Below are positions 23,451 to 36,193 of a stretch of 64,000 bases of DNA, in pieces. Source of the stretch: Liolophura sinensis (taxonomy: Eukaryota > Mollusca > Polyplacophora > Chitonida > Chitonidae); NCBI RefSeq assembly GCF_032854445.1, contig NC_088300.1:13239191-13303190 (forward strand). The letters are read 5' to 3'. A program made the translations under genes and the position numbers. Positions within the stretch are counted from its first letter, which is position 1. Each line of letters begins with the position of its first letter. The notes under the pieces were generated by a model, which saw nothing but the letters and a program-made list of their open reading frames with translations, was not told the DNA's origin and searched no databases.

Positions 23451-25850
23451 CACTCAGACAAATATCAGTAGCTAAGGTGCATGTGACGGATTTCTTTCAA
23501 GGATCCACACATCTTCGTATAGGCTATGCGCCTTACAGGTGAGAGCATAACATCAGTGCATGCCTCAGATCAACAGCTGCTGGAAGCGTAAATGTAACAT
23601 GGTCAGCATATTGTGCCTTAGTTCTTTTCGCAGTATGGTATGATACATGCATAGCATTTTTGTTTTATTCTACCATCGTTGAAAAGAAAGTATAAGAAAA
23701 GCATAGTCATTCCGTGGTCAGATGGGCAATACAGCCATAGTGCCAAGAGGAAAATTTAGGCTACCGGGAAATACTGAATATACGCCAATTACATATGCAT
23801 TGACTCTAGTGTGTAAGTAAGTTTAGTGTGAAAATTCCGGGCAGATGACTCTAGGCCGGCTGGTCCTAATATAGTGATGGAAATGCACTAGATCTATACA
23901 TGATAATTGATTCTGTGGGATCAGGGTCAAGGAGATGGATATCCAGTCGCCTTGACTGGCCAATTGCCTTAGTTAACCGTTCAATGCCGAGGCAACGCCA
24001 CAGGCCATTCGGTTTTCTTTGCCCATACCTTAAAAGGCATCCTCTCGCAAATGCGCTCAGAAAAACGCTGCTGTGGTTATACCTGGCCGGAGATTCTGTT
24101 CCATTTTCGATTTGCTAAGCACCTTAGGTTTCCAATTACACGTACAATGCGATTTGCTGGAAGAATCTCTCCATTTCGCCGGAAGATACATGGATGTTAC
24201 GAACACAGGAAGGCCCATAACAACGGCTTCTGCAATCTACTTCTTTGGTACGGTATCAAGTTACAACTAGAACGTGAAACATGTGACAAGATGTTAACTG
24301 TTAAACAGTTATCCTTTTATTCCACCCATGACACTCATTAGCCCATCGTGTCATTTACTTAGAAAGTGTATACTGGCTACACTACATGAAACATCTGTGC
24401 TCAAACCGTATACTCAGGATACGACCTTTGTCTTCCAAGGAAGATAATTATCAAGGAACGTTTGAAAAATACTACAAAACCACATACCTTAATTGTGAAA
24501 AAATTCTAAATTTGAAAATTTTAAGGAGAGGTGCGCCCTGGTGTTTATTGTACATCCATATTGTTTAATGCGGTGGAGGCATTTTTTTTAACTTAACGTA
24601 CACCGAAGTATGCTGGAGTAAAAGCCTATTGTCATCATTTTTACAATTTCTCACAACTACATCCTGCTGGGAGGTGTCTAATTCTCTAGTTAACAATTCG
24701 CCACTTAGTGCTTTTTCGCAGTAGGCCTTTTTCTCGTGTAAGATGTTCTTAATTATTTCTTGTGTACATTAATTAATCTGTAATCTAACTCTCTGGCCTA
24801 TATCGGTATATGGGTCAATAAACGAAATCATTGCCAGGCAGTTTTCACCACTAAACCCCCATTAATACCAGCTTCCAGCAGGTATTTTACACAGATGTCA
24901 CTTATAGTTGAGGACAGTTGCTATCCCTAAATAATTGTGGTTTTCTGTAATTTAACGGAGCTGGAACTTGCATGACCTCCATCTAATAACTGTGACAGAT
25001 ACATTACCAGTACTGGTACCAGCCGATGGCACTAAATATTGCTGAGTAGTAATGTCTTCCGGATTGTCCACCCTAGTCTTCCTTTTCCGGTTATTTCACT
25101 CAATAAGGCTAAGTAAGACTGACCAAACTTTCCCCCACACAACCCTGTTCTTGCGCATATTCCATAAGACGCCATGACCTTTTTGAGCCTACTGTTTTCT
25201 GTTTTGGTTATGATTTTCAGTGTCAATAAACTGTTACAAACTGCAAACCCCATAAGGTTATGGTGGCTCAGACTGAAGCCGATTAACACTTTGTCTGAGT
25301 CTTTGCCAAGTTTTGCTCTCTTTAAAGGAAAGGCTAAGGTGAAAAATGCATTCGAATATAGATGATCGACTGACTGTCAATCAAAGGCCTACCCGTGAGC
25401 CGTATGAGCTGTGTATAAGAAGTTTGTAGCGGTAACTTTGACAATCAGTGGAAGTACCACTTCAGTGACACATGTTTAACAGCCTTTGCACAAGAGTCGG
25501 AATATATATTTTGCTGGAGGTATGAATTGTCAGCATTTTCCTAAGATTTCCAGATGTGTCAAGGTAGAGCCTAGATTCGATCATGAGTGTGATAAAGATG
25601 TTTCACCTGTTTAATATTTCATAGATAAACAATGTTGCTTATAGTTGCTACTTTACCGGAAGGGGGCGACGTGCAAGCATCTGAATAATTCTATGGTCTT
25701 TCTTCAAATGGCTTATCACGTGGCGCGGAAAGAAGGTTTTCATTCCAAGAGTAATACTTCTACCCAATTGCCCCCGTCCTCTTTACGATCTCTTTGTACT
25801 ACAGAGTAGTAAATATTTCAGCAACAACGGTTCCTATCTCAATTGGCATA
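23451..25850. other. No supported gene
   Basis: Several overlapping short frames occur (for example 24051-24341 and 24073-24270 in two registers), which is typical of chance. A 65-codon frame ending near 24270 looks protein-like but has no start context, splice sites or recognised family. No SINE or duplicated block was identified. Confidence 0.45.
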
Positions 25851-26253
25851 TCATTACCCAATCAGTGACGGCTGTGAGCTTACGCTCTCCTTATGGTGTG
25901 CTTATCCGGCCAGGACGATGATATAAACCAGACATCAGAGAATCAAAAGTCGTTATAAATCAACAGGGACAAAGATGCGGGTAATATGATAAAATGTATT
26001 GACCTCTACATAACATCAGTCACCAGTTGGGACAAGGACGTACAGGCAGGTGTTGCCCTTTAGGGACGCATGCGGAGTATTAAATTCCTCTGGCCCCATT
26101 TTGACATATCTGTTCTAGACCAATCTGGATCCAAAAGTCATTGACGTTAGAAGCTCTGCCTTTGACATTCCGCAAATCCAATTAAACCTCGAGAATTCAG
26201 TTATACACCTCGTACATGTGGATGAGTATAAGTCGTATCAGCGTAAAGTTTTA

Positions 26254-26415
26254 TATTTATTCATTTCTTTGATTGGTGTTGCTGGCAGAGCGTTCGACGT
26301 GCGGCTGGAGAGGAAACCAGCATGCGCCGGGCTTGAACTCACAGCGATCGCATTGCTGGGAGGATTCTGTGTCATTACGTGTTTACGTGCTAACCCACTC
26401 GGCCACGGAGGCCCC
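26254..26415 (-). mobile_element. SINE family 1, internally deleted copy
   Basis: On the minus strand it begins GGCCTCCGTGGCCGAGTGGG, continues TGAGTTCAAGCCCGGCGCATG and ends CACCAATCAAAGAAATGAAT. The central region is deleted. Flanks TAAAGTTTTAT and AAAATCTTTAT form an imperfect target duplication. Sister units at 30950 and 37390 show the empty site (GCGTAAAT.TTTAT.ATATG). Confidence 0.85.
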
Positions 26416-28149
26416 CAAAATCTTTATTATATGTTTATGTTAATATTGCAGTTGTGGATCTTATAGAAGACCAACTCCCCCTTCCCCCCAACCACCTATG
26501 ATTACCTTTCTACATAGGACAGAGCTAATTTCTAATTACTAAGTATTCCATCCTCCCATCAGGACCAGTTACTGCAGACCTCTGTAAAGCCGCGAGGTAC
26601 ACACTGTTTTTCCAGCTTTCCAGCTGTGTGGACAAAAGCTGCTGTCACAGATACTGAGACTTGTAGAAACACTACTGAGTATACTATGAACCTCATAGTA
26701 ATTCTGTTAAACCCTTGAACACTGGCCTTCCATTTACAACATGAACAAGCTTCTTGTCACTAAAACAAAAGGGAACTGGATAAAACAAAGTTTCCAATAT
26801 GATTCTAGATAACAAGTGTATCATATTTCTTCGTACATATTCGGAAGCGCGAGATTCAGCATGACATCCAGTTTCTGGTACTCCAGAGTTGAAAAGCGGA
26901 GATTTCTAGATTAATCCGCCCTCAATAATACTTGGGTCTAATACTTAATCAGGACTTTTTCTTTCGGGATTGTCTGTATAAGCATGTGGATGGCTCAAGC
27001 TTATGCATCATACAAACCATGAAATGTTAATCTCTGTTTACCTGAAGTAAATTCTACAAATTCGTTTACTTACAGTAGATCCGCCTTTTGGATGGAAGAT
27101 GTGAAAATTATATGGAATAAACATCGGATAAGTGTCAACGTGCCACGAGACACACAGATATAAATCCATCATCAGGGATTCAGTCAGCTTCAGGGAAGCC
27201 GTCGATTATTGTATACTCATGAGCTATATTACGTGGTCCATCAGCGATGACGCATCAGTGACTTAAAACCTTCTCCAAGCCTTGTCAGACATCTGCTTTA
27301 GCCTTGCGTTCTATTTTAGCCTCACCTTATGTTATTATATAACCGTCAAGTCATGCACCTTATAAAATTCATCACTGGTTTCATTCCTTCCGGACACTGA
27401 TTTAATTCATCTTAACAGTCTGGGTGGTTAAGACACACACAAGACAAAAACAACATCAGTTGCCTTCCCATCAACGTTTTACAGTTGGGTGCCACGGAGA
27501 TGTAAATATTTCTAGAGTTATACCATACCTAATATCACAGACATTTTATTAGCATACAGAATTTCACAAATTAGTTGTTATTCTTATTTCAGCACATCAA
27601 CCCGTCACAACAGCAATTTAGCATAATGGACGGGGATAATCATCCTTCAAACCCCATAAGTGCTTACTCCAAAGCATTTTGCTCATTAAGTTTCTCAAGA
27701 GAACAATTCATTGTGTGCGTCTCAGTATAGGCATACGTTTAAAACAGTTTTTAAATGATATGAACACTCAACATAACATTGTAAAATTCTACTTTGGAAA
27801 TGAAGCATTTAGGTGGACACTTTTCACCTTTTTTGAATTGTTTGACTGTCACGCTGTATTGATGGGTTTTACAATCCACGAAAGCGACAGTTAAATTTTG
27901 GTCTCACAGTATTATGAAAGTCGCTTTGACTCGGCTATATCCGTAGCGTTTAAAACGTTCCCGTGGTATTGAGAATGAAGGTGTTCAACACTCTTCACTT
28001 AACACCTTCTCACACGCAGCAAGGACAGTAATGTGGAAACAGTGCATTGGTGACAGTAAGCGTTCGATATGGCTCCTGTGGTCGTTTGCGTAATCTAACA
28101 TTTGCTGAAGACTTGTGTTCCACCAACATGGTGCAAATAAATGTCTGTG

Positions 28150-28270
28150 CGTCACGTATGGGAACGTTCGTCGGTAGCTTACCAAAATCCCGTCATATAA
28201 CTCGGGCACACCGGTTTACAGATCTTGAGTAAGCCTGTAACTTTAAACAATGGTCAAATAAATAAATAAG
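28150..28270 (+). mobile_element. SINE family 3 copy in C1
   Basis: CACGTATGGGAACGTTCGTC, GGTAGCTTACC, CTCGGGCACACCGGTTT, ATCTTGAGTA and an AAATAAATAAAT tail. The same element sits at the same place in C2 (32040-32165), C3 (35030-35115) and, cut short, C4 (37464-37530), so it inserted before the C duplications. Confidence 0.7.
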
Positions 28271-28479
28271 TAGCCGGTAAACCAGAGAAACATTTCATCA
28301 TCTCTTCTTAGCTGCTCCTTTGTCCACTCGCAGACTAATTTTACAGTAGGTCTTCATGGACTAAATCAGAGCTCACACTGCACGATATTCGTGTAAGATG
28401 CAAGGATGTGATTTGCGATGGGATAATTCTAAGTATGTGCGTGCGAATGTGGCTGTCCATTTTAACACTTTGTATAGTA

Positions 28480-28990
28480 GTGCTGGTTGTCACAGAACGG
28501 CCCAGTGCTGTCACTGAGCTCTGTTTAATGACAGCTACTCATCCTTATCAAATCCTCTTACACTCTGTCTGATCTGCCTTTGGATTCCCACAGCCCTGTT
28601 TTTGTCCCTGATCTAAAACAGTAAAGGCAAAAACTGGGCCTCTTTCACACTTACAGGGGATCTTGGCAGGAAAAGTTTCGCGTAATGAAGTGAGTGTTGG
28701 AATGGAGATCTTCAGCATGTTACCCCGAAGAAAAGCAGCAGTGGCACTGTATACTGTACTTGGATTGAGGATATGTAGTTAGGGACGGGCTTGAGGGTTA
28801 TGTTCAGACGTCAATGCTCCGTGTACACCTCTAGTGGATCCTGATCGATCTCAGTTTAACAACCCGTCACTTCACACATTCCTGGATAACTGTGGATTAT
28901 GCCGATTTCCGTCTCTTTAACACATCTGTGGATCGCTACCTTATTCCCGATTTATTCCATTCAAGGCAGGTCATATCTCACTTGGTGATT
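28480..28990. repeat. C module, copy in C1
   Basis: Best conserved part of the C series, with copies at 32367-32900, 35380-35730, 37760-38260 and 43070-43640 and partial copies at 11580, 16100 and 19005. Landmarks are CTGTTTAATGACAGCTACTC, TTTGGATTCCCACA, CTTACAG before a GGATCTTGGC-like segment, TTCAGACGTCAATGCTCCGT, and ACCCGTCACTTCACAC. In this copy the first reading frame is broken by a TGA (CAC TGA GCT). Confidence 0.8.
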
Positions 28991-29040
28991 TGTTTCTTAG
29001 TATTTGTATTATCTTTATTCACTGTATTTGGGGGCGAGGG

Positions 29041-29272
29041 GCTCCGTGGCCGAAGTGGTTAGCACGCCATCAAGGCGCAATGACGTAGGAGCATGTCACC
29101 AATGCGGTCGACGTGAGTTCAAGAGCGTACATGGGAAGGTCTGACAGCAGCCTGTGGATGGTCGTGGATTTCCCCTGGGCTCTGTCCAGTTTCCACCCTC
29201 CATAATGCTAGCCGGCGTCGTATAAGTGAAATGCTCTTAGGTATTCGTAAAACACTAATCAAATATATAAAT
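29041..29272 (+). mobile_element. SINE family 1, diverged copy with tRNA head
   Basis: Starts GCTCCGTGGCCGAAGTGGTT with A-box-like and B-box-like segments (GTGAGTTCAAGAGCG), then the usual body and the tail AACACTAATCAAATATATAA. A block of about 25 bases after the B box is missing. Inserted only in C1. Confidence 0.85.
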
Positions 29273-30038
29273 TCGCCATATTTGTAACGATATACAGGTG
29301 TAATTTTTAGATTTTGCCATCGTTTTGCGGGAGTAAAGTCTGGTGAGGGACTTGTTGTATCCTATACAAATAATGTATTGGTGAGAAATAGGCCATGAGT
29401 ATATAGTGATAAAATGAAACTAGCATATAAAACAACACAATGCATGATTACACATAAAATACTTGTAAGTAATATCAGGGAGGAAGCTCTGTTTGAATAT
29501 TCCCTCTGTGTAACTTTGAATTCCAGAAAAATCCAGCAATACTAAAATATACACAAAATATACATCATCTGAATTATGTGTTTATTAAGGTCTTGAGTTT
29601 TATATGTGTTTTATTGTAAGGCGAAATTTAGACATTCAGTGTACAGGGAACCGTCTTTGCTTGAAGTTACTACGCTAGTTTCTTTAGGAAAACTGACTCG
29701 TTATTTCTGAGATATATTCAATCAGCTATCACCTGAAAGACTTTCCTACATCAATGATCTGCTAATGGTCAAGTATTGATAGACTTACGGACAATTTGTA
29801 TCAGTTCTTCACGGTGCATAACTTAGTTTCTTAATTCGGGCTCTAAAACATATTAACACATCGACCATCCACTACAGATATGTAAATTTTAAGACTTACA
29901 ATCTTCCTTGTAATGTTGTTGTGGGCTAAATGTCCATCAGTGAAAACAAATGTATGAGGTCATACCTGTTCGGGTAGTAGTGCTATTCTATCTAATTGGC
30001 TCAACACTCTCCTTCCTTGAAACTTATTCCGGCATGGC

Positions 30039-30392
30039 ACCGGCCTGGACAGCACAGTTGGTAGAGTGTCCGCTTAGGGACCGGTAGATCCAGGATCAAT
30101 CCTTGATCGAGTCACCCTAAGACTTTAAAAGAGGAAGTTGTAACTTCCTCGTTTGGCATGAAGGGGATAGTGCAACGACTGGTTGACCCGTATCAGTATA
30201 ATGGCTCGGGCGGGGCAGCTTACCTGCCTTCGGTAAGTCGTCTCAGTGAAGAAGCACTAAATAAAAGAGCGGTGGGAATCCGTCCTGCAACAAGGAGGCA
30301 AATTTTACGTACATGCACCCTAAGGATTCCTTCGTCGTCATATGACTGAAAAATTGTTGAGTACGACGTTAAACCCCAAGCACTCACTCACT
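30039..30392 (+). mobile_element. SINE family 2, full-length copy
   Basis: A tRNA-like head (GACAGCACAGTTGGTAGAGT, then GATCCAGGATCAATCC) leads through GAGGAAGTTGTAACTTCCTC, a GTGCAACGACTGGTTGACCC segment and the TTGTTGAGTACGACGTTAAA terminus, with a (CACT)n tail. It is flanked by the 13-base duplication ATTCCGGCATGGC at 30026-30038 and 30393-30405. Sister units at 33985 and 41490 have the empty site (a single CATGGCCAATTAACA-like stretch). The 63-codon frame inside is part of the SINE. Confidence 0.92.
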
Positions 30393-32366
30393 ATTCCGGC
30401 ATGGCCATTTAACAGGAACTTAATGTTACATTAACGCGGCTCTAATCCTCCAGTGTGGGATACACAAAAGTGAACGTTTGAGAACATGATGACTTTCAAC
30501 CGAACGAGGTAACAGCTTGTTATTATTGTAGTAAAAAACTTTGTGTCTGTCATATCCCATTGTGAGGGATAACACACTGCGCCAAGAAACCACCAGTTAT
30601 TACAACAAAAGTCTTTATAGTTTTTGTATTTACAGGATTTTACTCTTCTTATGATGTGTTTATCCGACCAGGACCATTATATAAAGCAGACATCAGGGAA
30701 TCAAACGACATTACAAATTAACCGGGGACACAATTGTGGGTAATATGATGAAACATCAGTCACCAATTGGGACAAGGGCGCACAGGCAATTGTAACCCTT
30801 CAACGACTCATCCAGAGTATTGAATTTATTTTGTCCCAATTGAACATTTCTGTTGTCGATCCAAAAATCAGTGCCGTAATAACTTTTGCATTTAACCTCA
30901 AAAATACAGGTTATATACCTCATGAACATTTCTACGGATATAAGTCGCTTCAGCGTAAATTTTTATAATATGTGTATGTTAAAACTGTAGTTATAGGGCT
31001 GGTAGACCCCACCGTCTCTTCCATTCCCCAAAACCACCTACCTCAGGCTAATTGCTTTCTAAATCGGATAGAACAAAACAGGCGTGCTTTTTAATTACCA
31101 AATATTTTGTCTAACTAGTTAAAAGGGTGTGTCACATAGGTGTGTCTTAAACATTGATGATTTCTCTCTTCCATGTACACAGGTTTCTCTAAAAAGTCGC
31201 ACGGTACACACTATTCTCGTGGTGTGTGATCTTCGTGGACAAAAGCTGCTGTCTCACATACCGAGAGTTGTAGAAACAGTACTGAGTATACCACATATAA
31301 CTCATTATAAACATGTGGACGCCATAGTGATCTATTGGTACACTAAAAACACTGGTCTAGCATTTACACCTCGTTGTCACTATAACGGGAAACTGGATAA
31401 CACAAGGTTACCAATATGACATAAAGAATACAGAATTCAGCACAGAAGTCCTTCCTAACAGATAGCACAAATTAGGTCGATAATTTAGGTCGATATATAC
31501 CCTTCTAAAGATCCTCAGAGCTTACTTCAAATCATTTTGCTCATTAAGAACCTCGAGGGAATAGTTTAGTGCTTGTGGATATGATGTTTTTGTAAAGGCA
31601 TCCCCTGAAAACACGTTTTACTCCCGTAAATGATATGAACACTTGAGCACAACATTGTAAAATTCCACTTTGGAAATGAGGCCTTTAGGTGGGCTGTTGA
31701 TTGATGGTTACTCCGCCTCACCTTTTTTGTTTTGTTTGACGGACACGCCATGTTCATGTTTTTAGAACCCACGAAAGCGACAGTTAAATTTTGGGCTTAT
31801 AGTATTAAAAAGTCGCTTTCACTTGGCTATATCCGTAATCTTTAAAACCTTCCCACATTGAGGATAAAGCTATGCAACACTCTTCACGTAACACCTTCTC
31901 ACATACAGCAATGCCAATAAAGCCGGCAGTAGTGGAATCCCCCGCTCTTTCTGTTTGTGAGCCCTAGGTAACAGTAAGCGTTCGACATGGCTCGTCTGGT
32001 AATTTGCATAACTTAACGTTCGTTGCAGCCTGTGGATATTTGTGCGCCACATATGGGGACGTTCGTTGGTAGCTCGCCAAAAGCCGGTGATTTAACCCCG
32101 GGCATACAGGTTCTCAAATCTGGAGAATGTTTTTAACTTAAAACAATTAAATAAAATAAAAAAATAAGTAACGGATAATCCAGAGGAAGATTTCTTCATT
32201 TATTCTTAGCTACTCATTTGTCCAATCGCAAGCTCAGTTTACAATAGGTACATGGGTTAAATAAGAGAACAATCTTTGAGCTCACATTAATTAGACAAAT
32301 ATTGCGCCATCATCATATGTAACATATGTAAGAGTGTCATTTGCAACGGGATATTTCTAACTATGA

Positions 32367-32672
32367 GCGACGGGCCAGTACTGCCACGGGGCTCTGTTTA
32401 CTGACAGCTATCCATCCTTATTGAATCTTATCACACGGTGCGTGATCGAAGCCTTTGGATTCCCACAACCCTGTTTTGTCTCCTTTGATCTAAAAGAGCA
32501 AAGCAAAAACTGGGCCTCTTTTACGCTTACAGAGGATGTTGGCAGAAAAAGTTGTAGTTTTGTTAATGAAATGAGTGTTGGAATCGAGACCCTCAGCACG
32601 TACTCCAAAGAAAAACACCAATGGCAATGTGGATTGTGCTGGGATTCAGGATATATCGTCGATATCAGTTAG
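32367..32672 (+). pseudogene. Open frame in the C module, relic or chance
   Basis: In C2 the module reads open for about 101 codons without an ATG near its start: QYCHGALFTDSYPSLLNLIT, then EAFGFPQPCFVSFDLKE, then FVNEMSVGIETLS. The first half is also readable in C3 (HGALFNDSYSS) and C4 (HGDVFNDISSSLLNL). A stop directly after the DLKE codons is present in C1, C3 and C5, and only C2 reads past it. C4 separately keeps a second-half frame (NEVSVGIEIFSMLP, RKAA). Frameshifts between copies argue against present function. No known family was recognised. Confidence 0.3.
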
Positions 32673-34090
32673 GAAGAGACTTAAGGAATATGTTCACACG
32701 ACGATGTTTCGTCTACACTTCTGTTGGGTCTTGATTGACCTGAGTTTAACAACCCGTCACTTCACACAGACTTTGATAACTATGGATTAATTCATGCCGG
32801 CTCCCGTTTCTTTAACACAACTGTGGTTGACTGAATCGCTACCTGATACCCGCTTCCTTCCATTCAAAGAAGGTTGTCACGTTATTAGATGCTGGTGATG
32901 TCCAAAGCCCTATTGTTGACGTTTTTAAGGAAGAACACAGTTTTATTTGGTAAAATATTCTTCATGAGCATCTTTTTATATTCCCCAAAAGTTCAAAACC
33001 GAAACAAATACCAAATATACTTCACTTTAATTATGTGTTTATTATGGCATAACGAATCTCTAATGTCCATTTTACAAGTTTATGTTTAGTTACGAAATGA
33101 TGTCTAGGAATAAACACACGTTTTCTGCAGAGGAAATCTATTAGACCTAAAAGGCTAGCGTGTAACAATAATCATTTTAAATATGGTTGCCAAAAAATTA
33201 CACCGCATCCATGGGTAACCCACAAAAGGCCAAACGCCAATTCCCAAAACGACGTATGACACAAACCATCAAAGAACTAGAAAGAATAGAAAGCACAAAA
33301 TAGTGCGGAATCATGCAAAGAGAAGCATTCGGCAGTTGTGAATGATGTTGGTAAGTTCCACGCGACTGAGTGAGTCAGTATTCAAATCGTGTATCATGCT
33401 AAAACATTAATTTTCGATAGCAAAAAAAAAAATAACAGTTGCGCATTGATTGCAACTTTTCATGCTATCCAAAGGAGCGATCAGATTGAACACGATGAGA
33501 TACTGTCTCTAGACCCGGATTAAGAGGAATTAGACATGTCATGAAGCAGAGGGATAGAGATTCTGGACGCTTTGTCCATATTTACTTAAAGAAAATTATA
33601 CTCATTGTAAACTTAAGAAACTTGAAGTAAAGGCGTTTGATGAAATAACCTTGACACATTAGTTTTTGCGGTAATAGCTTGTGACGTTTATTGAGTTTCA
33701 TACTTCTATGATCTGATAATGATTAAGTATTGATAGACTTTCGGACAATTCATTCCAAATCTTAAAGGCGCATTACTTCGTTTCTTTAGTCGGGCTTAAA
33801 ACAAGACAACACATCGAACATCCACTACGTGTATTGGAATTTTAAGAGTTGCAAGCTTTCTTGTCCGTTTTAATTTTATTGTGGGATAAATATTCATCAT
33901 TCAAAACAATCGTATCAAATCGTACTCGTAGGGCTAAGGGTGTTAGTCGATCTGATTGGTTGAATTCCCTCTTTCTCTGAAACTTGTTCCCACATGGCCA
34001 ATTAACACGGATTTAATCTTGCATTAACGCCTCTTCAACGGCCCAGTAAGACTCCGGCATGTGCACAAAAGTGAACGCTTGGGGGCCCGA

Positions 34091-34340
34091 TTTTATTTAT
34101 TTATTTGATAGTTGATAACGCCGTACTCAAGAATATTTCACTTATACGACAGCATTTTGGCTGGAGGAAACCGGGAAGAACCCGGGCGGAACCCACAACC
34201 ATCCGCACGTTGCTGGGAGACCTATCCACGTACAACCGGAGAGAAAGCCAGCATGAGATGGACTTGAACTCACAGTGACCGCATTGGTGAGAGGCTCCTT
34301 GGTCACTGCGCCGCGCTAACCGCCTCGGCCACGGAGGCCA
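34091..34340 (-). mobile_element. SINE family 1, near full-length copy
   Basis: On the minus strand it runs from TGGCCTCCGTGGCCGAGGCG through the tRNA-like head, CTTTCTCTCCGG and the GGTTGTGGGTTCCGCCC body to ATTCTTGAGTACGGCG and an (AAAT)n tail. Flanked by GATTTTA at 34089-34095 and 34347-34353. Present in C2 only; the sister site at 30480 is empty. Confidence 0.9.
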
Positions 34341-34354
34341 CCTGATGATTTTAA

Positions 34355-36090
34355 ACTAAACCGAGGTAACAGCTTGTTATAATTGTAGTACATAACCTTG
34401 TGTCCGTTATTTCTAAATGTGAGGGATAACACATTGCGCCAAGAAGCCATCAAATATCGCACCAAACAGCTTTCTGGCGTCACTATTTATGGGATCTTAC
34501 CTTATGGTGTGATTATCCGGCCAGGTCGATGATGTAAACTGCCTTTAGTATCGCCTGAAGCTACATCTCCTTGGATTATAACGTTATAATACCAAATCTA
34601 CAGCTGATGCGCAATCATTTGTTTGACCAGATGTTAATTTCGTGTAATTAACATGACCAAACTTAAGAACAGATCTACTAAAATGTTCAAATAGAAGATT
34701 AAAAATGATGCCAATCTACACTTTAATGGACATTCCTTTTAATAACTGGAGCACACAGGTGAACCGGAAGGCGAGGATTAAAACTAAAATTTTTAAGGAA
34801 AAAAGGCAAAGTGGTCAACTTCCTCCAACCGGCCAACTTCCTCCCGCTCTAAGGTACCAAATATTTCGTATATCTAATCCAGCGAGTGTTTCAGAACAAG
34901 TATATCTTAAAACGTTTATATGATTTCTCCCTTCCGATCAGGGTTATATACATACATTTCTGTAAATTTGTGTAATCTAACGTACGTTGCAGACTTAACG
35001 TCCACCAATACACAGCATGTGGATATCGCTTCGTCACGTATGGGAACATTTGTCGGTAGCTTGCCAAAGGCCGGTGATTTACCTCGGGCATACCGGTTTA
35101 CAAATCTTGAATATGGCTTTAAAAAATGAATCAAGAGATAAGTAACAGCTAATTTCAGCGGAAGATTTCATCATCTCTTCTTACCTTCTTCTTTGTCCAG
35201 CGGCAAGCTCAGTTTACGGTAGGTCTCAAATGGACTAAATAAAAGAACAACTTCTGAGCTCAGTTTTAAGTGGACAAATACTACGCCATCTTCATGTAAG
35301 ACATGTATGGATGCGATTTGCAATGGAACAATTCTAATGTTTTTGACTCTCCATTTTTACACTTTGCGTAGTTGTGCTGATAGTAACAGAACGAAACAGT
35401 GCTGGCACGGAGCTCTGTTTAATGACAGCTACTCATCCTATTCGAATCTTTACACTTTATATATTGGTCGAAGTCTTTGGATTCCCGCAACCCTTTTTTG
35501 TCTCCCTAGATTTGAAAGAGTAAGGTCAAAAACTCGGCCACTTTCACACTTACAGAGGATCGGGGCAATGAAGTGAGGGTTGGTGGTTCCTGGTCGATTT
35601 CAGTTTACCAACTCATCACTTCACATGTGCTATGAATTGCTCTTGCCCGCTCCGGTGTCTTTCACACGCCTGTGTTTGGATCGCTACCTCATACCTGTGT
35701 CCTAGCATTCAAAGACATTACTTGATATTGGTGCTGACCTAAAGCCCCCCCCCCCCCCACTCCCACCTCTGCCGTGTTATTTGTTTCAACATTCTAACTG
35801 AGTAACTTTTGGATTTCAGAAAAAGTCAACAATGCTAAACTATACACCAATATATCTACATAATCTGAATTATGTTTTATGAGCGCCTAACATAGCTCTA
35901 ACTCTTGAGTTTTATATACATGTTATCATAAGGGGAAATTTCGACACTCATTGTACGAGGAACAGCCTCTGAAAGGGCCACAGTTTTCTCCCGACCGCCA
36001 CTGCTTAAACTGACTACCTTAGTTTCTTTAGGAGAATTGACTCGTTATTTCTGAGATATAAGCAGTCACCTACCACCTGAAAGACTTTCT
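34355..36090. repeat. Tandem duplication unit C3, shortened
   Basis: Carries GAGGTAACAGCTTGTTAT at 34362, CTTATGGTGTGATTATCCGG at 34501, the SINE 3 relic at 35030-35115, the C module at 35380-35730, and the TTTAGGAGAATTGACTCG block at 36025. Much of the sequence between is deleted. At about 36090 it jumps from the GAAAGACTTT block straight into the GATGATGTAAACCAGA block of the next unit, which marks the C3/C4 junction. The 89-codon frame 35307-35576 covers the C module. Confidence 0.75.
35745..35758. repeat. C14 homopolymer
   Basis: Fourteen consecutive C residues. Prone to assembly or sequencing length errors. Confidence 0.95.
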
Positions 36091-36193
36091 TTGATGACGA
36101 TGATGTAAACCAGAAATCAGAGCATCAAGCGACGTTATAAATTGCTAGGAATACATTTATACACAATATATTATATGTAATATGATGAAATAT

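Larger units (their letters stand above)
25860..30500. repeat. Tandem duplication unit C1
   Basis: Aligns in order with C2 (30500-34355): CTTATGGTGTGCTTATCCGG at 25895 against 30650; GGTAATATGAT at 25979 against 30739; ACAAAAGCTGCTGTC at 26631 against 31230; TTTTGCTCATTAAG at 27677 against 31535; CACGAAAGCGACAGTTAAAT at 27876 against 31771; the C module at 28480 against 32370; the GTATTGATAGACTT area at 29770 against 33730. Later SINE insertions at 26254, 29041 and 30039 are absent from C2. No ORF is conserved across copies for its whole length. Confidence 0.8.
30500..34355. repeat. Tandem duplication unit C2
   Basis: Starts with GAGGTAACAGCTTGTTAT (30510), which recurs at 34370 and in altered form at 41605. 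Its internal order matches C1. 31129-31419 is an open 96-codon frame, but its C1 counterpart (26600-26800) has indels, so it is not called. 33180-33215 (AAAAAATTACACCGCA) recurs at 38525. 33660-34080 matches 29700-30480. Confidence 0.8.

Noticed and set aside
24051-24341. Overlapping 96- and 65-codon frames
   Set aside because: Two registers open over the same bases with no splice context or known family; treated as chance.
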